This document shows positions 26,423 through 39,528 of a DNA stretch of 64,000 nt, one piece after another. The stretch is taken from NCBI GenBank assembly GCA_907163375.1, contig CAJQUW010016173.1:124001-188000 (forward strand), read 5' to 3'. Both the position numbers and the translations under genes were made by a program. The stretch is from Prostheceraeus crozeri. Lineage: Eukaryota; Platyhelminthes; Polycladida; Euryleptidae. The notes under the pieces are model-generated. The model made no database searches and was not told the origin of the DNA. It worked only from the letters and a program-made list of their open reading frames with translations. Position 1 is the stretch's first letter; every line of letters starts with the position of its first letter.

Positions 26423-29400
26423 TGTGGACACGCTGAGAGAGCTAATGAACTATGTTCACATGCCTTTATTCACAACAGAAAGATATATTGAAATATTATA
26501 TCTTTGGTTATTCAAGCTTAATTGCTTCTCAAATGGTCGCTAACTTTGAGCAAAACGGACCGTGGACAGGGCCTTTAAAATGAAGTTCGCGGACCGGCCC
26601 AATCTGGTCTGAAATTCCAGCTCGGTTTCCGTTCTGATTATTGTCAGCATACTTTCTTTGTGATAACCTGATATAAGCTTGTGGAACATAACAAACCAAA
26701 ACAGTATCACAGCTTACAGGCGATTTTCCAGCCAAACAGAGCAAAGTATTTACAAGAAAACGAAACATCCGGAAAACATAATTTTCTATGCAACGTGAAA
26801 ATTCATCTGAATATTTCTCCGTAAATCTATACGTGGATCATAATATTAAATCGTCATGATGGAGAAGACAACAAATGAAGAATCAAATGAGACAATTTGG
26901 TCAAAACTTGACATGAAAATATAATTTCTAAATTTGATAAATAATTACGGTGTTATGGTATTCATTCAGATTGCTTGAACATAGGTCATGAAAATACTAA
27001 CGACTCATCCTAGTTGAACTTGACAGATACTGACAAATAATTCGGCGATTCATTTATCATTCAAGCGATCGACTTGTTGTTATGCGACATACCGGTATAT
27101 GATTGATAAAGATTCGTAAACTTAAATTCAACTCAGAGTTATTCGAAAACAAAATTGATTTTCAGGGAATTTCATATGAGTGAAAGTTTCATGATGCACG
27201 GTAGACAGTCAATTACTGCATCTAAGATGACCCAACGACAATTTTTATCTCATGTACAGCAATCAATGGCGATAATATTGAAAAATAGGTACATAGTATT
27301 TTTCACACAATTTTTGATATAGGAACCTTTTGTCGGTATTTATCGATCGCCGATGAAGAGAAAAAAACACACAAGAGATGAAGTCATTAGGAATGGACCT
27401 TTCCACACCGGTAACTCTCACAAGCTTGTTAGTGAATGAAAGCGATGGTACCTCCACTATGTTTAGTGACCTAGCATGCCACCTAGGATTGATCTTCTTC
27501 AGACAAGGGACGCTCATAACGGTCAGTCTACTTTTATAAAGAATTAGTTTTTTTGTATCCGGGACGCATTAATGCCATTGTCGTTGTTTGACTCTTTCAG
27601 TCTTCCACATCGGTCACGTTAAGAAACAGTGTTTCGCGGTTCTCTCTACACCTGTCTACGCATCAAGGGTTCGCTGTCTTGCCGATTGCATGCAGGTAAC
27701 TTATAAGAGGGCACTTACCGAAAAGATGATATTCAGGATTATACCTAACTTGTCAAAGGTAGCAAATCACGCTAATCTGAGTGGTGCATAAGTTGTTGTG
27801 GCATGAGTAGATTGAGAGCACGCATGTAATACATTCTCGTTCTCTCACAAGGACACTATTATATGTAGAACCAAACATAATTTTTCCATATTATCTCAGA
27901 AACATCTTTATCCAAATGTCAAAGTTGCTCCTTACACGAGTAGTTTTCTGAATTGAAGGGTTTCGATTACGGAGGACATCTACTCAAATATCAAATACTG
28001 CACTGATATATTTTACAGCAAATCATGTCTATTCTACCAATAAAGAGATGCGTTCCAATTTGAGCTTTGGTATTTTGCATTGATGACGTTTATGACAAAT
28101 TCTACACTGATTGCAAATTTTCTCAATTGTATGAAAGTGGCATTTCCTATCAATTTTGGCCATCGATGCATTGATGTATGTTGCTGTGCTGCTATTGTAC
28201 AGCATTATACCGTACAATGTTAAGAGCGTTCGACGCATTTGTGCCTCAACAATAAGCGGCCTCAGTTGACTTCATAACTGAGTTGGGCGATGGTACAAGG
28301 GTTTGTTTACTCACAGGAGATAAGTAAAACCAATGGTTGTCGATCAGGTTCATTCAAACACATACACACTTCGTAGAATGCATGCAAATAGTAAGCAGTG
28401 AAGCATCCACATCATTGCAGAAAAGAATGACAGAAATCATTAGACGCAAAGATCACAAAATAGTTGGCATATTTTAGAGAGCTAGCTCTATTACAAATTT
28501 TTTACTTTGATGCTACTTATGTAATGTAGCCTTTAGTGCTTTCTTATTATAGACGGATTTTTATAAACATCAAATTCAACAAAATATTCAAAAATAAGCT
28601 TTGACAGAATTCCTTAGTGTATACGGATATACAAAGGACGTGGTGATCAAGTAGCATGTTGCTATTTTAGTGAATTTCACTTATGAAATATTAACTCCAC
28701 ACACCTACTCGATGTCAGAAATATCGTCTGGGTCAGTTTCGATATCAAATTACAGATCGGACTCAAATGCAACACATTCACATTATAAATTTTGCAAACG
28801 ACGACTCGATGAACAACTACATAATCAACATTTTCATATATCCGCTTGTGAATTAAATTTGTTAATCAAACTGTTCACTATTTATCCACGAAGATATGCA
28901 TCAAATAGTAACATGATACCATAATTCTCAGAAAAAATGAGGAATATCACTCAGAAATGTCTATCGACGACTTATAACCGATACTTACATATATTCAGAA
29001 AGTTCATTTTTTACAATGAGATAGTTCAAATAATTTCCTTGTTGTCTCATAACATTTTCAAATGTTATTTATGTGCGGCCACCTGCATTATACTTATTGT
29101 AACAGATTCCCATTTACTTAACAATTTAGTGACATTTCATCTCATAACAGGCTTTTATCTTTCATATGGAGGACAACATTCCAATGATGATTTTCTATGC
29201 CGAGACTAGTTACTCTGATAAAGCTTTCAAGTCCCAGCAGGATTCGTAGTTTGAAGTAGAATGGATCAGCATGTCCTTCCTTTATTTGTCATCACATTGT
29301 ATTATACAGAAAATGCTCACGTGTTTCAGCATTCGTAATGTTTTGCAAATTCGAAACTGACTATGGATTTGATATGACAGTTGACAAATATAAAAAGATG

Positions 29401-30194
29401 AAATAGAATATCCAGTTGAACTAACAGTTTGCAAGACTATGTTTATAAAAGTGTACGGCACAGAGCCGACAAAGCACTCAATTTATGTGAACTGAAATGG
29501 TCACGACAGAACTTTTGCAAATTTGTTATGAAAAAACTGTTTGTTATAAAAAAATTTGTTATATCCACAACTACCGCAAAGTTGTATATTTTATGATATT
29601 AAGACAAATAATTAACACGTGTATTACTTCGATAATTGGGAAAGCCGAACATTTTATTGTATATCGAGCCAAGGAAACTGTTCTTGTTAATGAACACATG
29701 TTGCTATGTGAGCGATCTCATTATCATATTTGGAATAAATCGATTTTAAATCACAGAATAATGGAAATGATTAAGACGTCTATTACTAACAGTTGAGGAA
29801 ATAGTATTATTAGAATATACCCAATCAAGTCATATGCATCATTATCAGAAACAAAATTATTTGTAGAAATTTTTTACAATGTTCACTGCAATTGATGATG
29901 CTAGTGAATTTGAAATCAGTTTATTTCTAGGATAACATTTGACTGACAAAATTCAGGATAAAAAATTGTAGAGTAACCATCAGTCTTTGAATGTTCCGGA
30001 TAGCAATTTATTTAGTTCATAACACTACGGCGACAATATGGGATGACCATTGCTACGGTGTTGAAAAGGACAAAACTATCTTTCATTTGCTGTGATCAAT
30101 AACCTGTCATGTCAGTTCGCTTTCTTAACATCCACGTGACTCTGTCCGCATAGTCAAACAAAAACGTCCTTTGCATCGCATGACGCTTCGCATA
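26423..30194. other. No recognisable gene
   Basis: ORFs of 67-99 codons (for example 29,497-29,796, plus) do not resemble known proteins. I see no repeats beyond short AT-rich runs. Confidence 0.55.
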
Positions 30195-31690
30195 CGCGTG
30201 CCATCGTAGATGTCCTTGAACAGATTTGTTCCTACATGAACTCCGAAGACCTCTTTCCACAACTGCAGTCAGCGTATCGTTCTAATCATTCGACCGAAAC
30301 TGCCCTCTTAAAAATCTCATCCGACATCCTCACCGTGATTGACCAAGGCAAGGCAGTGCTCCTCTCCCTCCTTGATCTCTCATCGGCCTTCGATTCGGTC
30401 CATCATGGTATTCTTCTCCAACGTCTGGAAATCTCCTTCGGCATCAAGGGCCAGGTCTTATCTTGGCTAACCTCATTCCTGTCTGAGCGTTCTTACAGTG
30501 TGAAATGTGAAACCTCTCAATCCATCCCTTCTCCGACTCGACATGGTGTCCCTCAAGGTTTTGTGCTAGGCCCCCTTCTGTTCCTCATTTACACTGCTGA
30601 CCTTCCCAAAATCATCGAGTCATATGGTCTCTCCTACCATATCTACGCAGACGACTTACAGATTTTTGGATCTTGTCATCCATCTGACTCCGCCACCCTC
30701 GCTTGCCGTATGTCAAGCTGCATCTCCGACGTTCAGAAATGACTGAGCTCAAATCATCTTCTCCTCAACACTAGCAAGACTGATATCATGTGGATCACCT
30801 CTCAAAGGCGTCGTCACCAAGCCCCAAACCACCCTATCGTAATTGATGGCACCACGATCTCTCCTGCAAGCAAACTCCGCAATCTTGGTGTGCTTATTGA
30901 CCCCTGCCTTTCAATGCGACCCCATATCTCCGACACTACGGCAAAGTGCTTCTCTGCCCTCCGTCAATTGTGGTCCATCCGACGGTGTATCTCTGAGCCT
31001 GTGGCGAAGACTCTTGCCACTTCTGTTATCCACTCCAGACTCGATTATTGCTCCACTATTCTCTATGGCCTTCCCGACAACTCCCTCTCCAAATTTCAAC
31101 GCATCCTGAATGCAACCTGCCGCCTCGTCCGAAACATTCGAGCACGCGACCACGTGACTCCAACTCTTTTATCCCTCGAATGGCTACCAATACGTGACCG
31201 TATTAACTTTCGTCTTGCCGTGATCGTTTTCAAATGCCTTCATGGCCTTGCTCCACCTTAACTTAATTCTTATCTTCAACTTTCCTCATCCATCGAATCC
31301 AGGCGCTCGTTGCGCTCCTCTTCCTCCTCGAACCTTATGCTGCCCTCTTCTCGCCTCAAGACTGGGCGCTCGTGCGTTTCCTGTAGCTGCCGCACGGGTT
31401 TGGAACTCCTTTCCTTCCTCTTTTAAATCAATTCCATCCCTTTCCACCTTCAAGTCCGCCCTGAAGGCAGAACTGCTACGTTCCTCTTTTTCATTTTTTT
31501 CTCTCTCTCCCTTTCTCTGTCTACGTGTGTGTGTCCACTGCCTTTACATGTAGACCTATCTGCCACACCATGCTATGGATCGCATTTTTTGTATCTTCTG
31601 GCGATTGTTTTTCGTTTTTATGTAAAGTGCCCTTGAAGTCTTCGGACAAAATGTCACTGTAAACAGTTTCGTTCAATAAATATAAATGTC
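30195..31690 (+). pseudogene. 5'-truncated CR1/L2-like LINE (RT plus 3' end)
   Basis: The reading starts near 30,195 in the RT: LQSAYRSNHSTETALLKISS, SLLDLSSAFDSVHH (motif A), RHGVPQGFVLGPLLFLIYTA, YHIYADDLQIF (catalytic YADD, about 30,640-30,665). The frame continues past a TGA at about 30,740 (expected Trp) into TDIMW, LRNLGVLIDPCLSM, LDYCSTILYGLP and WLPIRDRINFRLAVIVFKCL. A TAA at about 31,260 follows LAPP. A frameshift near 31,360 leads to GARAFPVAAARVWNSFPSS and LSTFKSALK. The 3' UTR ends in TTCAATAAATATAAATG at about 31,690. The YADD box is intact. With two stops and one frameshift the copy is inactive but fairly young. The endonuclease domain and ORF1 are absent. Confidence 0.88.
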
Positions 31691-34600
31691 GGGAAGACAT
31701 ATATATCGTTAATGTGACTGTTTCGAGTAAATCCATTAACGAACAACGCGATTATCAAAACAGGGATAATTAAAAACTGATTGATCTACGAATATCTACA
31801 ATAAATGCAATTACGTGCAACTGCTACCAACTCACTGATTGCTTATAATTCTTATGTTAATCAATAAATTCCCAAGGATTCCAAATTTATAAAAATTGCT
31901 TCCATCTAAATTGAACCAGGATTCTTGTAATAAACCGCTGATAATTCCTATGAATTTATGATGAAATAATCTCGCAACGCGAATGCAGTACGTTTAATAC
32001 ATTGTTTGAAGAATAAGTGAGAATCTTCGAGTACAAGCAGTCCATACACACATGAAGCATGAGAAATATCAATGCAGTATTTTGAGTCTTCTCCAAGAAA
32101 ACCTCGTTTTCGTCTGCGACATTTTGCTTTGTTCAATCATTCGCGTCTAGCTATTGTTTAAATTAACAGACATAAGCATGTATAGCACACCATACATAGA
32201 AGCCTATCATTTCCTTTTCAATTGATGGTGTTTGGTTAAAAAATTGTGAAGCAGTTCTCACCTGTTTTCAACTCTTTTACTATAAACTGTTACTATAAAG
32301 CATCACTTAAAATGGGAAATTGAATTATCTTCAAGTAATCTTTAAATTCTAGTGCACTGTATTTGAGTTATTCGTGATCCACAGTAGTCTACCCACCTAA
32401 GATGAGAAATTTCATTGTTAGTTTTTAAAACAATGTGACAGTTTTGAAGCAGATGCTCGGACATAAATATAGCTAGTAAATAGTAATACGATCTCTATGA
32501 TCACAACCCTTTCCGAAATATCAAGTAAAAATTAAAAGAAATGTTGACAAAAATCACAATGTCATACTCGGGTACGACAGTAAAGAGCAGATATCATAGC
32601 CCTCATTGGCACCGTTCAAGTCGTGTTTGACTGATGAATTATTAATGCTTCTTTGAGTCGAAGATCTACTATATTGCACCTTTTGCACATAATAAAATGT
32701 CTATGATGAGGTGCCATACCAGTTACATACACAGTAGTACATCTGCAAGTGTACATTGAGATCATGGATAGTAGTTCTTGAGCTTCCATAGTGTGAATGC
32801 TCCCGAATTCGTAAATACGTAAGCAGCATGCAATGCTTTCAAATACAAAGAAATTAACATTGCCTCATAGCTCTCATTGCATGCTTTCATCATTATTGAA
32901 CGATGTCTTTTAAAATATAAGAAGCATCGAGTGTTTTGAGTAATTTCTTCAATTACAGGTGAAGGCACGCTAAGCTATGTGATATTATTCTTCCTGCAAC
33001 ATGTTCTTGGCACAAGTTGAAGGAGCCGAAATTACATCTTAATTATACATGCATAGTTTATTCACCAAAACTGCAAAGAGCTGCCATATGCTGGTGAAAA
33101 TCTTTACACTCTGAGAAGGACTGGCTGTCGACATACGGTGCTTCAAAACTCAATTCGAATTATTTTCGAAGCAGCATAGGCTGCCAAAATGTTCTCAAAA
33201 ATTATGAAAAAATGAATCGGATTAAGAGAGCTTCGTGCTGGAAATTCTGTCAATTGAGTGAGGATATCTATTCAACAATACATACCGGTACCAAGCACTT
33301 GACATACGTATCTCAACCTACCTACCAAAATTTGAGTCAGTGTAAGAAGTAGACTATTTCAATAACAATTTGAAAACAACTATCCATTAATGATATTTTT
33401 CATCACATTGACTTCTCTCTTTTCAAGTCTTCTCTCACCGCTACTCTTTCACTTCCTCGTGATGGCTTTGATGCGACAATTTGGAGGCGAGAAAAATTGA
33501 GATGTCTGTCAACACATCACACACAACTCGCACACCGACGGAAAACGTATTTCACTGTCTCTTGTTCCAGACACACACGCAAACACACACACATTCATTC
33601 TGTCTTCATCGTGAGCTCTGGATAAAGTCAATGTCCTCCTCTATCGAAGACTGGCAATGAATTGCTACCCAGAGGGACAGTCTATTCCCGAAAATACTTC
33701 ATCTCGCTTCTCCGCAAACACACTGACTCATGTTGATTTTGAGTTAAAAATAGAGATTTAGGATGTTGTCAGCATGATATTATTCAGATGTGACCAACGT
33801 GTGAATCCGTGCCACGGGCCACCAGGTGGTCCACACGACGCCATTAGCCATAAAACTACCGAGCATTGACAGACATGCTGTCTTTTAAAAACATGCGATG
33901 ATCTTGGCTTTCCCAAAATCCGGACAAATCGACAGTTGTCCTAAAATAGCAACTTATACAATATTTCATGCAATGTTGTAGTAGATTAATCAGGGAGGAG
34001 AAAAAGTTACTAAATGTAACTTTATTCCCGCATGTAAATTCTATCTTCAAAGGCAATATTAAGACGTTTCAAAAAACAATTTACGTACAGTACATGTTTC
34101 AACAAATGACAAAGACAACACTTGTGACAGCACGGTCCCTATTCTGCTTGTGTCAGCGATGATTAACATGGAAAAATATCTCATCAATGCGACCCACTGG
34201 ATATGACAACTTTGTGATCAAATCAAATTATTCTATCTCTGGCACATTCCCTAACTAGCAAACTTGTGATGTGTGCTTTGAAATGTTATTTTTAGTTGTA
34301 CTATCCAATAAAAAGGAAAAAATGGAATCAAAGTAATCGAAGAATAAAATTACCAACACGCATTTGGCATAACTTTTGAACACAATTGATTGACACAGGA
34401 AATCAAAACCTTCTGTAAGGACAACGTGTCTGGAAAAGGATCAATTAAAATTCAAGTTTTTTTTGAAAATTCGAAGTACTCGTATGCTTAATAAATATCC
34501 ACACTTAATTGGAAATTCAATTTAAACCAGAAGCAGAAAGTTCACAGAAAACCCTTGACTCCGATCGACAGATAGAAGGAGCAAGGAATTCATTCCATAT

Positions 34601-36544
34601 TTGAATAAAAAAATCTTTTGTATTTTTAACGAGTACTGTTTGCTAGACTGCTTTCTTTATGGTGAAGTTATTCACCTACCCCACCGGCTGTTATGATCAC
34701 AACAGTTGTGGTATGAAAAAGTCAACAGTTCAAGGACTGCTTGGTTTCTAGCCAGCTGCTTGAACCTATTAAGAAACTACTAAAAGAGTTCTTTTCATGA
34801 AAGATTTTCCAATTCTTAGAAAACAATCATTGTTTATAAATTGAGGGGACAGAAATGTTTTAATTCATTTGTATTTGTTGTAAGCACACCATAATCCCAT
34901 TACAGCGTACAAATGAAATATGTCCCATGTCGGCAATATCAAGGATAATTTTGTGCATAAAACATGTGATCGGGAATTTCGAATGTGTACCACATAAACC
35001 ATCGCACGTTATGTCCTATGTGTGTTAAACGGAGGGTAGCACGAATATAGAATTATAGGACCACCGAATCCGGATATGCCTCATACTTCGCAGCTTTTCT
35101 GCAAAAAGTCCCACAACGCAATAACTGCTTGAGGATCCAGAAAACAGCTATCACATAATCACAGTAAAAATAACACTTAGTTGTAAATGTGGAAATATGC
35201 ATAATCTAGATGACAAGTTTTTGAGCAGAACCTTGTCCTTTTCATCTATTATTTCAACTTGAGCATCATGTTTTCACCTATCGTGCTACAGACTTTCAGA
35301 AGCGTACACTTGCTGCTAATTCTTTTTTATTTAATGCGACTCGTATACGTCTAAATCAGTCAGTTGATCATTTGTGATTCCATTCCAATGGGAAGGACAC
35401 GTGGCTTGATTATCTGTGACGATTCTTTATACTATCAAACATTCATATTTTTGCTTAATGTAAATAATTTCTATCATGAATCACTGAAATTACAGTGCGT
35501 AGCGATCTTTATGTTACTTAGTTGTAAGCAGATATGTCTGAAGTCACAACATGTATAGACATTGAAGAAATCATAATTTACATGCTAGTTAACTATATAT
35601 TCGTTTCCACGACAATTAATCACGGTACCCAGCTGAACACTTGTCAAACTAAGAGAATAAAATATACTGGAGCGATTCTTTCTTCTTTGCTTTCCGGGAA
35701 GGTCCACTTTCTCTTCTGAGTAGCTTCAGAACTTTTGTACTCTATCTTCTTACTGATAACCCCTCAATCCTCGATATATGCTGAAACCGACTCAACCATG
35801 AATACAGGCATCTCAGGTTTTCAGATACTGCTAACTAACTGTTGCGTATTAAGCAGAACCAAGAGGTATAGTATATTACTGTATATTGCAAAGTAAAAGT
35901 TGCAGAAATAACTGAGTCAATACGACACGTAACGTTCTGCATGCAACTGGCATTCCAGGGTTGGTGTGGTGCGCGAGCGAGCGAGATCACTTCATAGGGG
36001 CTGCCGATCGGAACACATTTCACCAAGGTTCAACAATCAAAGTACATTAGCATGAACACGACAGCAGCTCAAAGTAACAACAGCACTTAATCCGTCACTG
36101 AACAATACATCAACCACAAGCGTTAACCAAGACATCGAACAATACCGTACACAAACAATACAACGGATCACAACACCAACTATGTACAATTTCCTAGCTC
36201 CCCAGAGACAATTTCAGCATTTGAACTTTGTTTGAATTCATTTTTTAAGTATTAAGGCTTGCAAGCTGTTCCACAGTGTTCACTGCTGCTAACATTAGTT
36301 CTGATACATCCAAGTTAACATTTTTACCTCAATCAAGCCCATAGATCTTCTTCCAAATGTGCAATCCTGTCTGCTTCTTTCTCTGAACTTTCTTCTAGCA
36401 TTGCCCAACAGATTGAGCGATCTAAATTGGGCATTTCACCCCCGGACTCCAACAATCTGGACAAATCTGGACAATCTGGACGATCGAAAGAATTCAAAAG
36501 TATTTTACGAGGATGGTTTGCAGCCAAGCGACAATAGTGTATGA
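31691..36544. other. No recognisable gene; CA microsatellite
   Basis: No known product in ORFs of 60-68 codons. A (CA)n tract with interruptions lies at 33,570-33,593. At 36,451-36,481 ACAATCTGG/ACAAATCTGG is repeated three times, and a 64-codon minus-strand ORF (36,333-36,527) overlaps it; it is not recognised and is probably chance. Confidence 0.55.
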
Positions 36545-36985
36545 TTTTTATTCTACGCGCCTCGCATTACTTAATATGCAATCATTAGAATATCGCAGAA
36601 TTATGTTAGATTTGTTTTTAACTTATAAAATAGTATATCGCCTTGTTGACATCCCTTTTGAAGATTTTTTTGAATTTTGTGAACATGTGAGTTGTGGCCA
36701 TTCCTTAAAATTAAAGCCCATTGGTCGCATAAATTTGGATTGTCGAGCCTACTTTTTCAGCAACCGTGTTGTCAGAATTTGCAACTCTACCAGAAAATAT
36801 TGTAACAAGTCCATCAATGTTTCTATTTAAATCCAGACTCCAAAGTTTCGATCTTTCCCGATTTTGTAAAGTCAATGGTCAATGATTGTATGTGTTTTGG
36901 GCATCATGTAAGTGTTATCAATAACCAATGTTGCCTTTTGTTGAAGTTTATTCTTCTTCAATAAAATATATATTCTATTCAAAAT
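36545..36985 (+). pseudogene. LINE 3'-end fragment (CR1/jockey-like)
   Basis: The frame from about 36,545 reads STRLALLNMQSLEYRRI, DLFLTYKIVYRLVDIPF, FFEF, GHSLKLK, YFFSNRVVRICNS. The family pattern is RL..L.L.SLEYRRL..DL...YKI....DI....FF, RGH..KL, FFS.RV...WNSLP. A one-base shift near 36,790 then gives TLPENIVTSPSMFLFKSRLQ and continues to a TGA near 36,883. The conserved Trp of WNSLP is Cys here. A short 3' UTR ends with CTTCTTCAATAAAATATATA. Only the last 110 or so codons of the polyprotein remain. Confidence 0.75.
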
Positions 36986-38858
36986 TCACTAGCTTCCTAT
37001 AATGACACACACATATACATGTACATGAACAATCAGTCGTTTGACTTGCTTTGGAACCGTTTATTGAAGGGCTTTCTCGATTATCCACCTTAGTAGCCAA
37101 TGCTTCATCTGCATTTTCTTAGTGACTAGTGTGGTTAATAGCATTGATGAAGTCGGAGCCGGAATCAAGCAAATTATTAGCTGCTCCGCAGCCCTGCTAA
37201 CCACCACTACAATTGTCTCACAATTTTCTTTACGCATTTCTGTGCATAGATCGCTTGATATGCCTAAAAGCAATTATGGCTGGTCATTTTGACATAGCTC
37301 ACCCATGTTTTGTCAATTGTTCGATCAAAAATTTAAAAATTATTTAATTTGCTATAATTATCATCACAGTCCAAATTCAGTTGCTTTCATGCTATTTCAG
37401 CTTGATACGTAGAACACCGATTAATCTACGTGACAAGTACCAATACAGTACTATAAATTTTCACCCTTGCAAGAATTATTCGTTTAAATAAGTTGAATTG
37501 TTACGTAATTAGAAATGAAAGCTAATTTACCGACATTCAGTCCTTCAGTTCACAATCAATTCGGAGATAACTAAAATGCGCATCTGGGATTAAAGGGATT
37601 TCCTTTCCTTATCAGCTTTACCTCAATAGAAGCGTTTTAATGTCTTGAACACATCCGATTGTAGGTTGCTGCGACGGTGACTGCGATTAATAAAGAGTTC
37701 CATCAATCGCTATGTTCAAATTCCTGAAAATCCCTTTAGAACAAGCTAACTTATTCAAGCAGTCCTCCCTTACTTATCGCCAAATATATTTCTTTATTCC
37801 CATCTCAATTCTTCACCTATTTAAGAATGCTGATGCTATTAAACATCACACAGAAACGTAGCAAAGGCATCGTTACAAAAATGGCAAGTTGATCCTGACA
37901 GTACATACGAAATAGACAAGTAGACGATGGCTTTTGCTACAAGCATTTTCATGCACATTATCTTTCTCTCTAAAGCGCACACAGCGGCTAGTCGTGTATC
38001 AAAGACAAGGGAAATAAGGCGCCGTTTAGTTTTGTTTACTAAAGAATGCAGTATTCGCAACACATCTGATAAGACTAAAAAAGATGAGACGGTAAAAGAC
38101 GACGGGTCACACAGCCGAAGTCCTGACTAGGAATTTCAGGAAAATACAAAAGGTCTAACTGAAACTAACAAAACTATTTTCATTCCTTCTGCTATCTGAC
38201 TATGTAATTGAAACTGATAATGGCAAAATCAATCAATGATATCTTATTCCAAGACAAAAACAAACTATTTGATTAATGACATCAATCAAAGCATTTTTTA
38301 TCCAGAGAATTCACGAAAACACAAATAAAAAGTGATAATCATCTAATTTCAAGTGTCAAATTCTAAATGCCTCAACATTTTCATCGAAAAAAATGAACAT
38401 CTCATTTTCGCTTGGATAATAATTCCATCATCCGAAAATCAACTTGCGTAGGCATAACTTTAACTTCATGCAAACATAAACAAAAAAGAGAATCATCGGT
38501 CAAATTCTCAAAACCTCAAATCAAATTCTAAATACCGACATCTCACCATCTTCTTTGAAAAAAATGAACATCTTTCAATTTTCGTTTGGAAGATAATTCT
38601 ATGAACTTGCAATTTGCTCGGGTGTGAACCAGAGATCTAGACTGGCCAATAATTTTTTTATTGCGTAATGAACTCATTTAGCGCAACTTTTTATATAGAA
38701 TAGTAGTTTTCATTGATTGTAAACATATTTCATTTCAATCATTGAAAAACCTGTAAATAATCTCGTACATAATCTTGTTATCGTTCATTTTATAATATTA
38801 TAAGAAGTATCAAGAATCGATCAAAATCATGATAGCTAGCAAATTACGACTCAACATA
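36986..38858. other. No recognisable gene; diverged duplication at 38,356-38,618
   Basis: Short ORFs only (up to 74 codons). 38,356-38,449 and 38,521-38,618 are related direct copies, sharing TCAAATTCTAAAT, GAAAAAAATGAACATCT, ATTTTCG.TTGGA and AACTTGC, with an offset of about 165 bp and many differences. Confidence 0.55.
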
Positions 38859-38860
38859 TA

Positions 38861-38888
38861 CAAGGTGTTTCAAAAGTAGGCTAACAGT
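38861..38888 (+). repeat. Left terminal inverted repeat of the mariner-type element
   Basis: 28 bases beginning CAAGGTGTTTCAAAAG, the exact reverse complement of 55,271-55,298 and directly preceded by TA. This is the 3' end relative to the minus-strand transposase. Transposase would bind here. Confidence 0.92.
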
Positions 38889-39151
38889 AGAAATTGGCCT
38901 TGAAAAGCTATGTCTTAATGCTATAGATTAATAAGCTATGTCATAATAATCTTTTTCACGATGCCACAGATAGCTAATATGCCTTGTATTCGTAAGGGGC
39001 AAAAATTCAATACTCTTTGACATCACGTAAATCATATTAAAATATCTCATGATCTCCAGTGTTTTCATGCCTACATATTTCACTACAACCCAATTTGAAT
39101 CTATACCGATCATGAGAAGTCGAATAACTATCCAACATCTATCAAAAAAAA

Positions 39152-39453
39152 TTATTAGGAAACCATGTAAACAAGATAGTAGTTGTTTCAGTGTTACTGC
39201 GGAGAAGGAAGAACAGCTGACATTCGAATGTCCTCCGCGCCCCTCAGCCTGGTGCACGAAGACGCTGTCGTCAACACAAGACAGTGAGGCGAAGAAGGAA
39301 GAACAGCTGACATCCAAATGTCCTTCACCTTTGTTAATTCCAGCCTCCTCTTAGACCATCGTCAGAAGCTTCTGACGATGGCCTAGAGGAGGCTGAAATT
39401 AATAAAGGTATTAACATTAAAACAACTACCATTTTGTTTGCTTGGTTTCCTAA
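39152..39453. mobile_element. 300-bp palindromic element nested in the transposon 3' region
   Basis: The outer arms 39,155-39,188 and 39,420-39,453 are inverted repeats of 34 bp with about four mismatches. At the centre is a near-perfect 55-bp palindrome (39,341-39,395). From it, an outward-facing motif runs on each strand: CTGACGA (39,372-39,378, plus), GGCC, loop, GGCT, GAAA (39,395-39,398). The minus-strand copy starts at 39,365 and ends in GGAA instead of GAAA. The layout matches the element at 4,710-5,079. The left half also has two related copies of AAGGAAGAACAGCTGACAT (about 39,207 and 39,296). A-rich runs (CAAAAAAA) flank both ends and may be target duplications. Probably a non-autonomous PLE derivative. 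Confidence 0.55.
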
Positions 39454-39528
39454 CAAAAAAATGAACAAATGAATAACCAAGGCCTATTCAACATATCAAA
39501 AAATTAATCAACTTAAAGTTGCAAAAAT

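Noticed and set aside
36333-36527. Minus-strand 64-codon ORF with acidic C-terminal part, followed by a GAG/GTAAAAATG donor-like site
   Set aside because: A TGA lies in frame just before the donor-like site, and the ORF overlaps a small tandem repeat. Not enough for an exon call.
38928-39354. ORFs of 129 (minus) and 101 (plus) codons near the left end of the transposon
   Set aside because: Both run through the palindromic nested element and its internal duplication; no known protein content.
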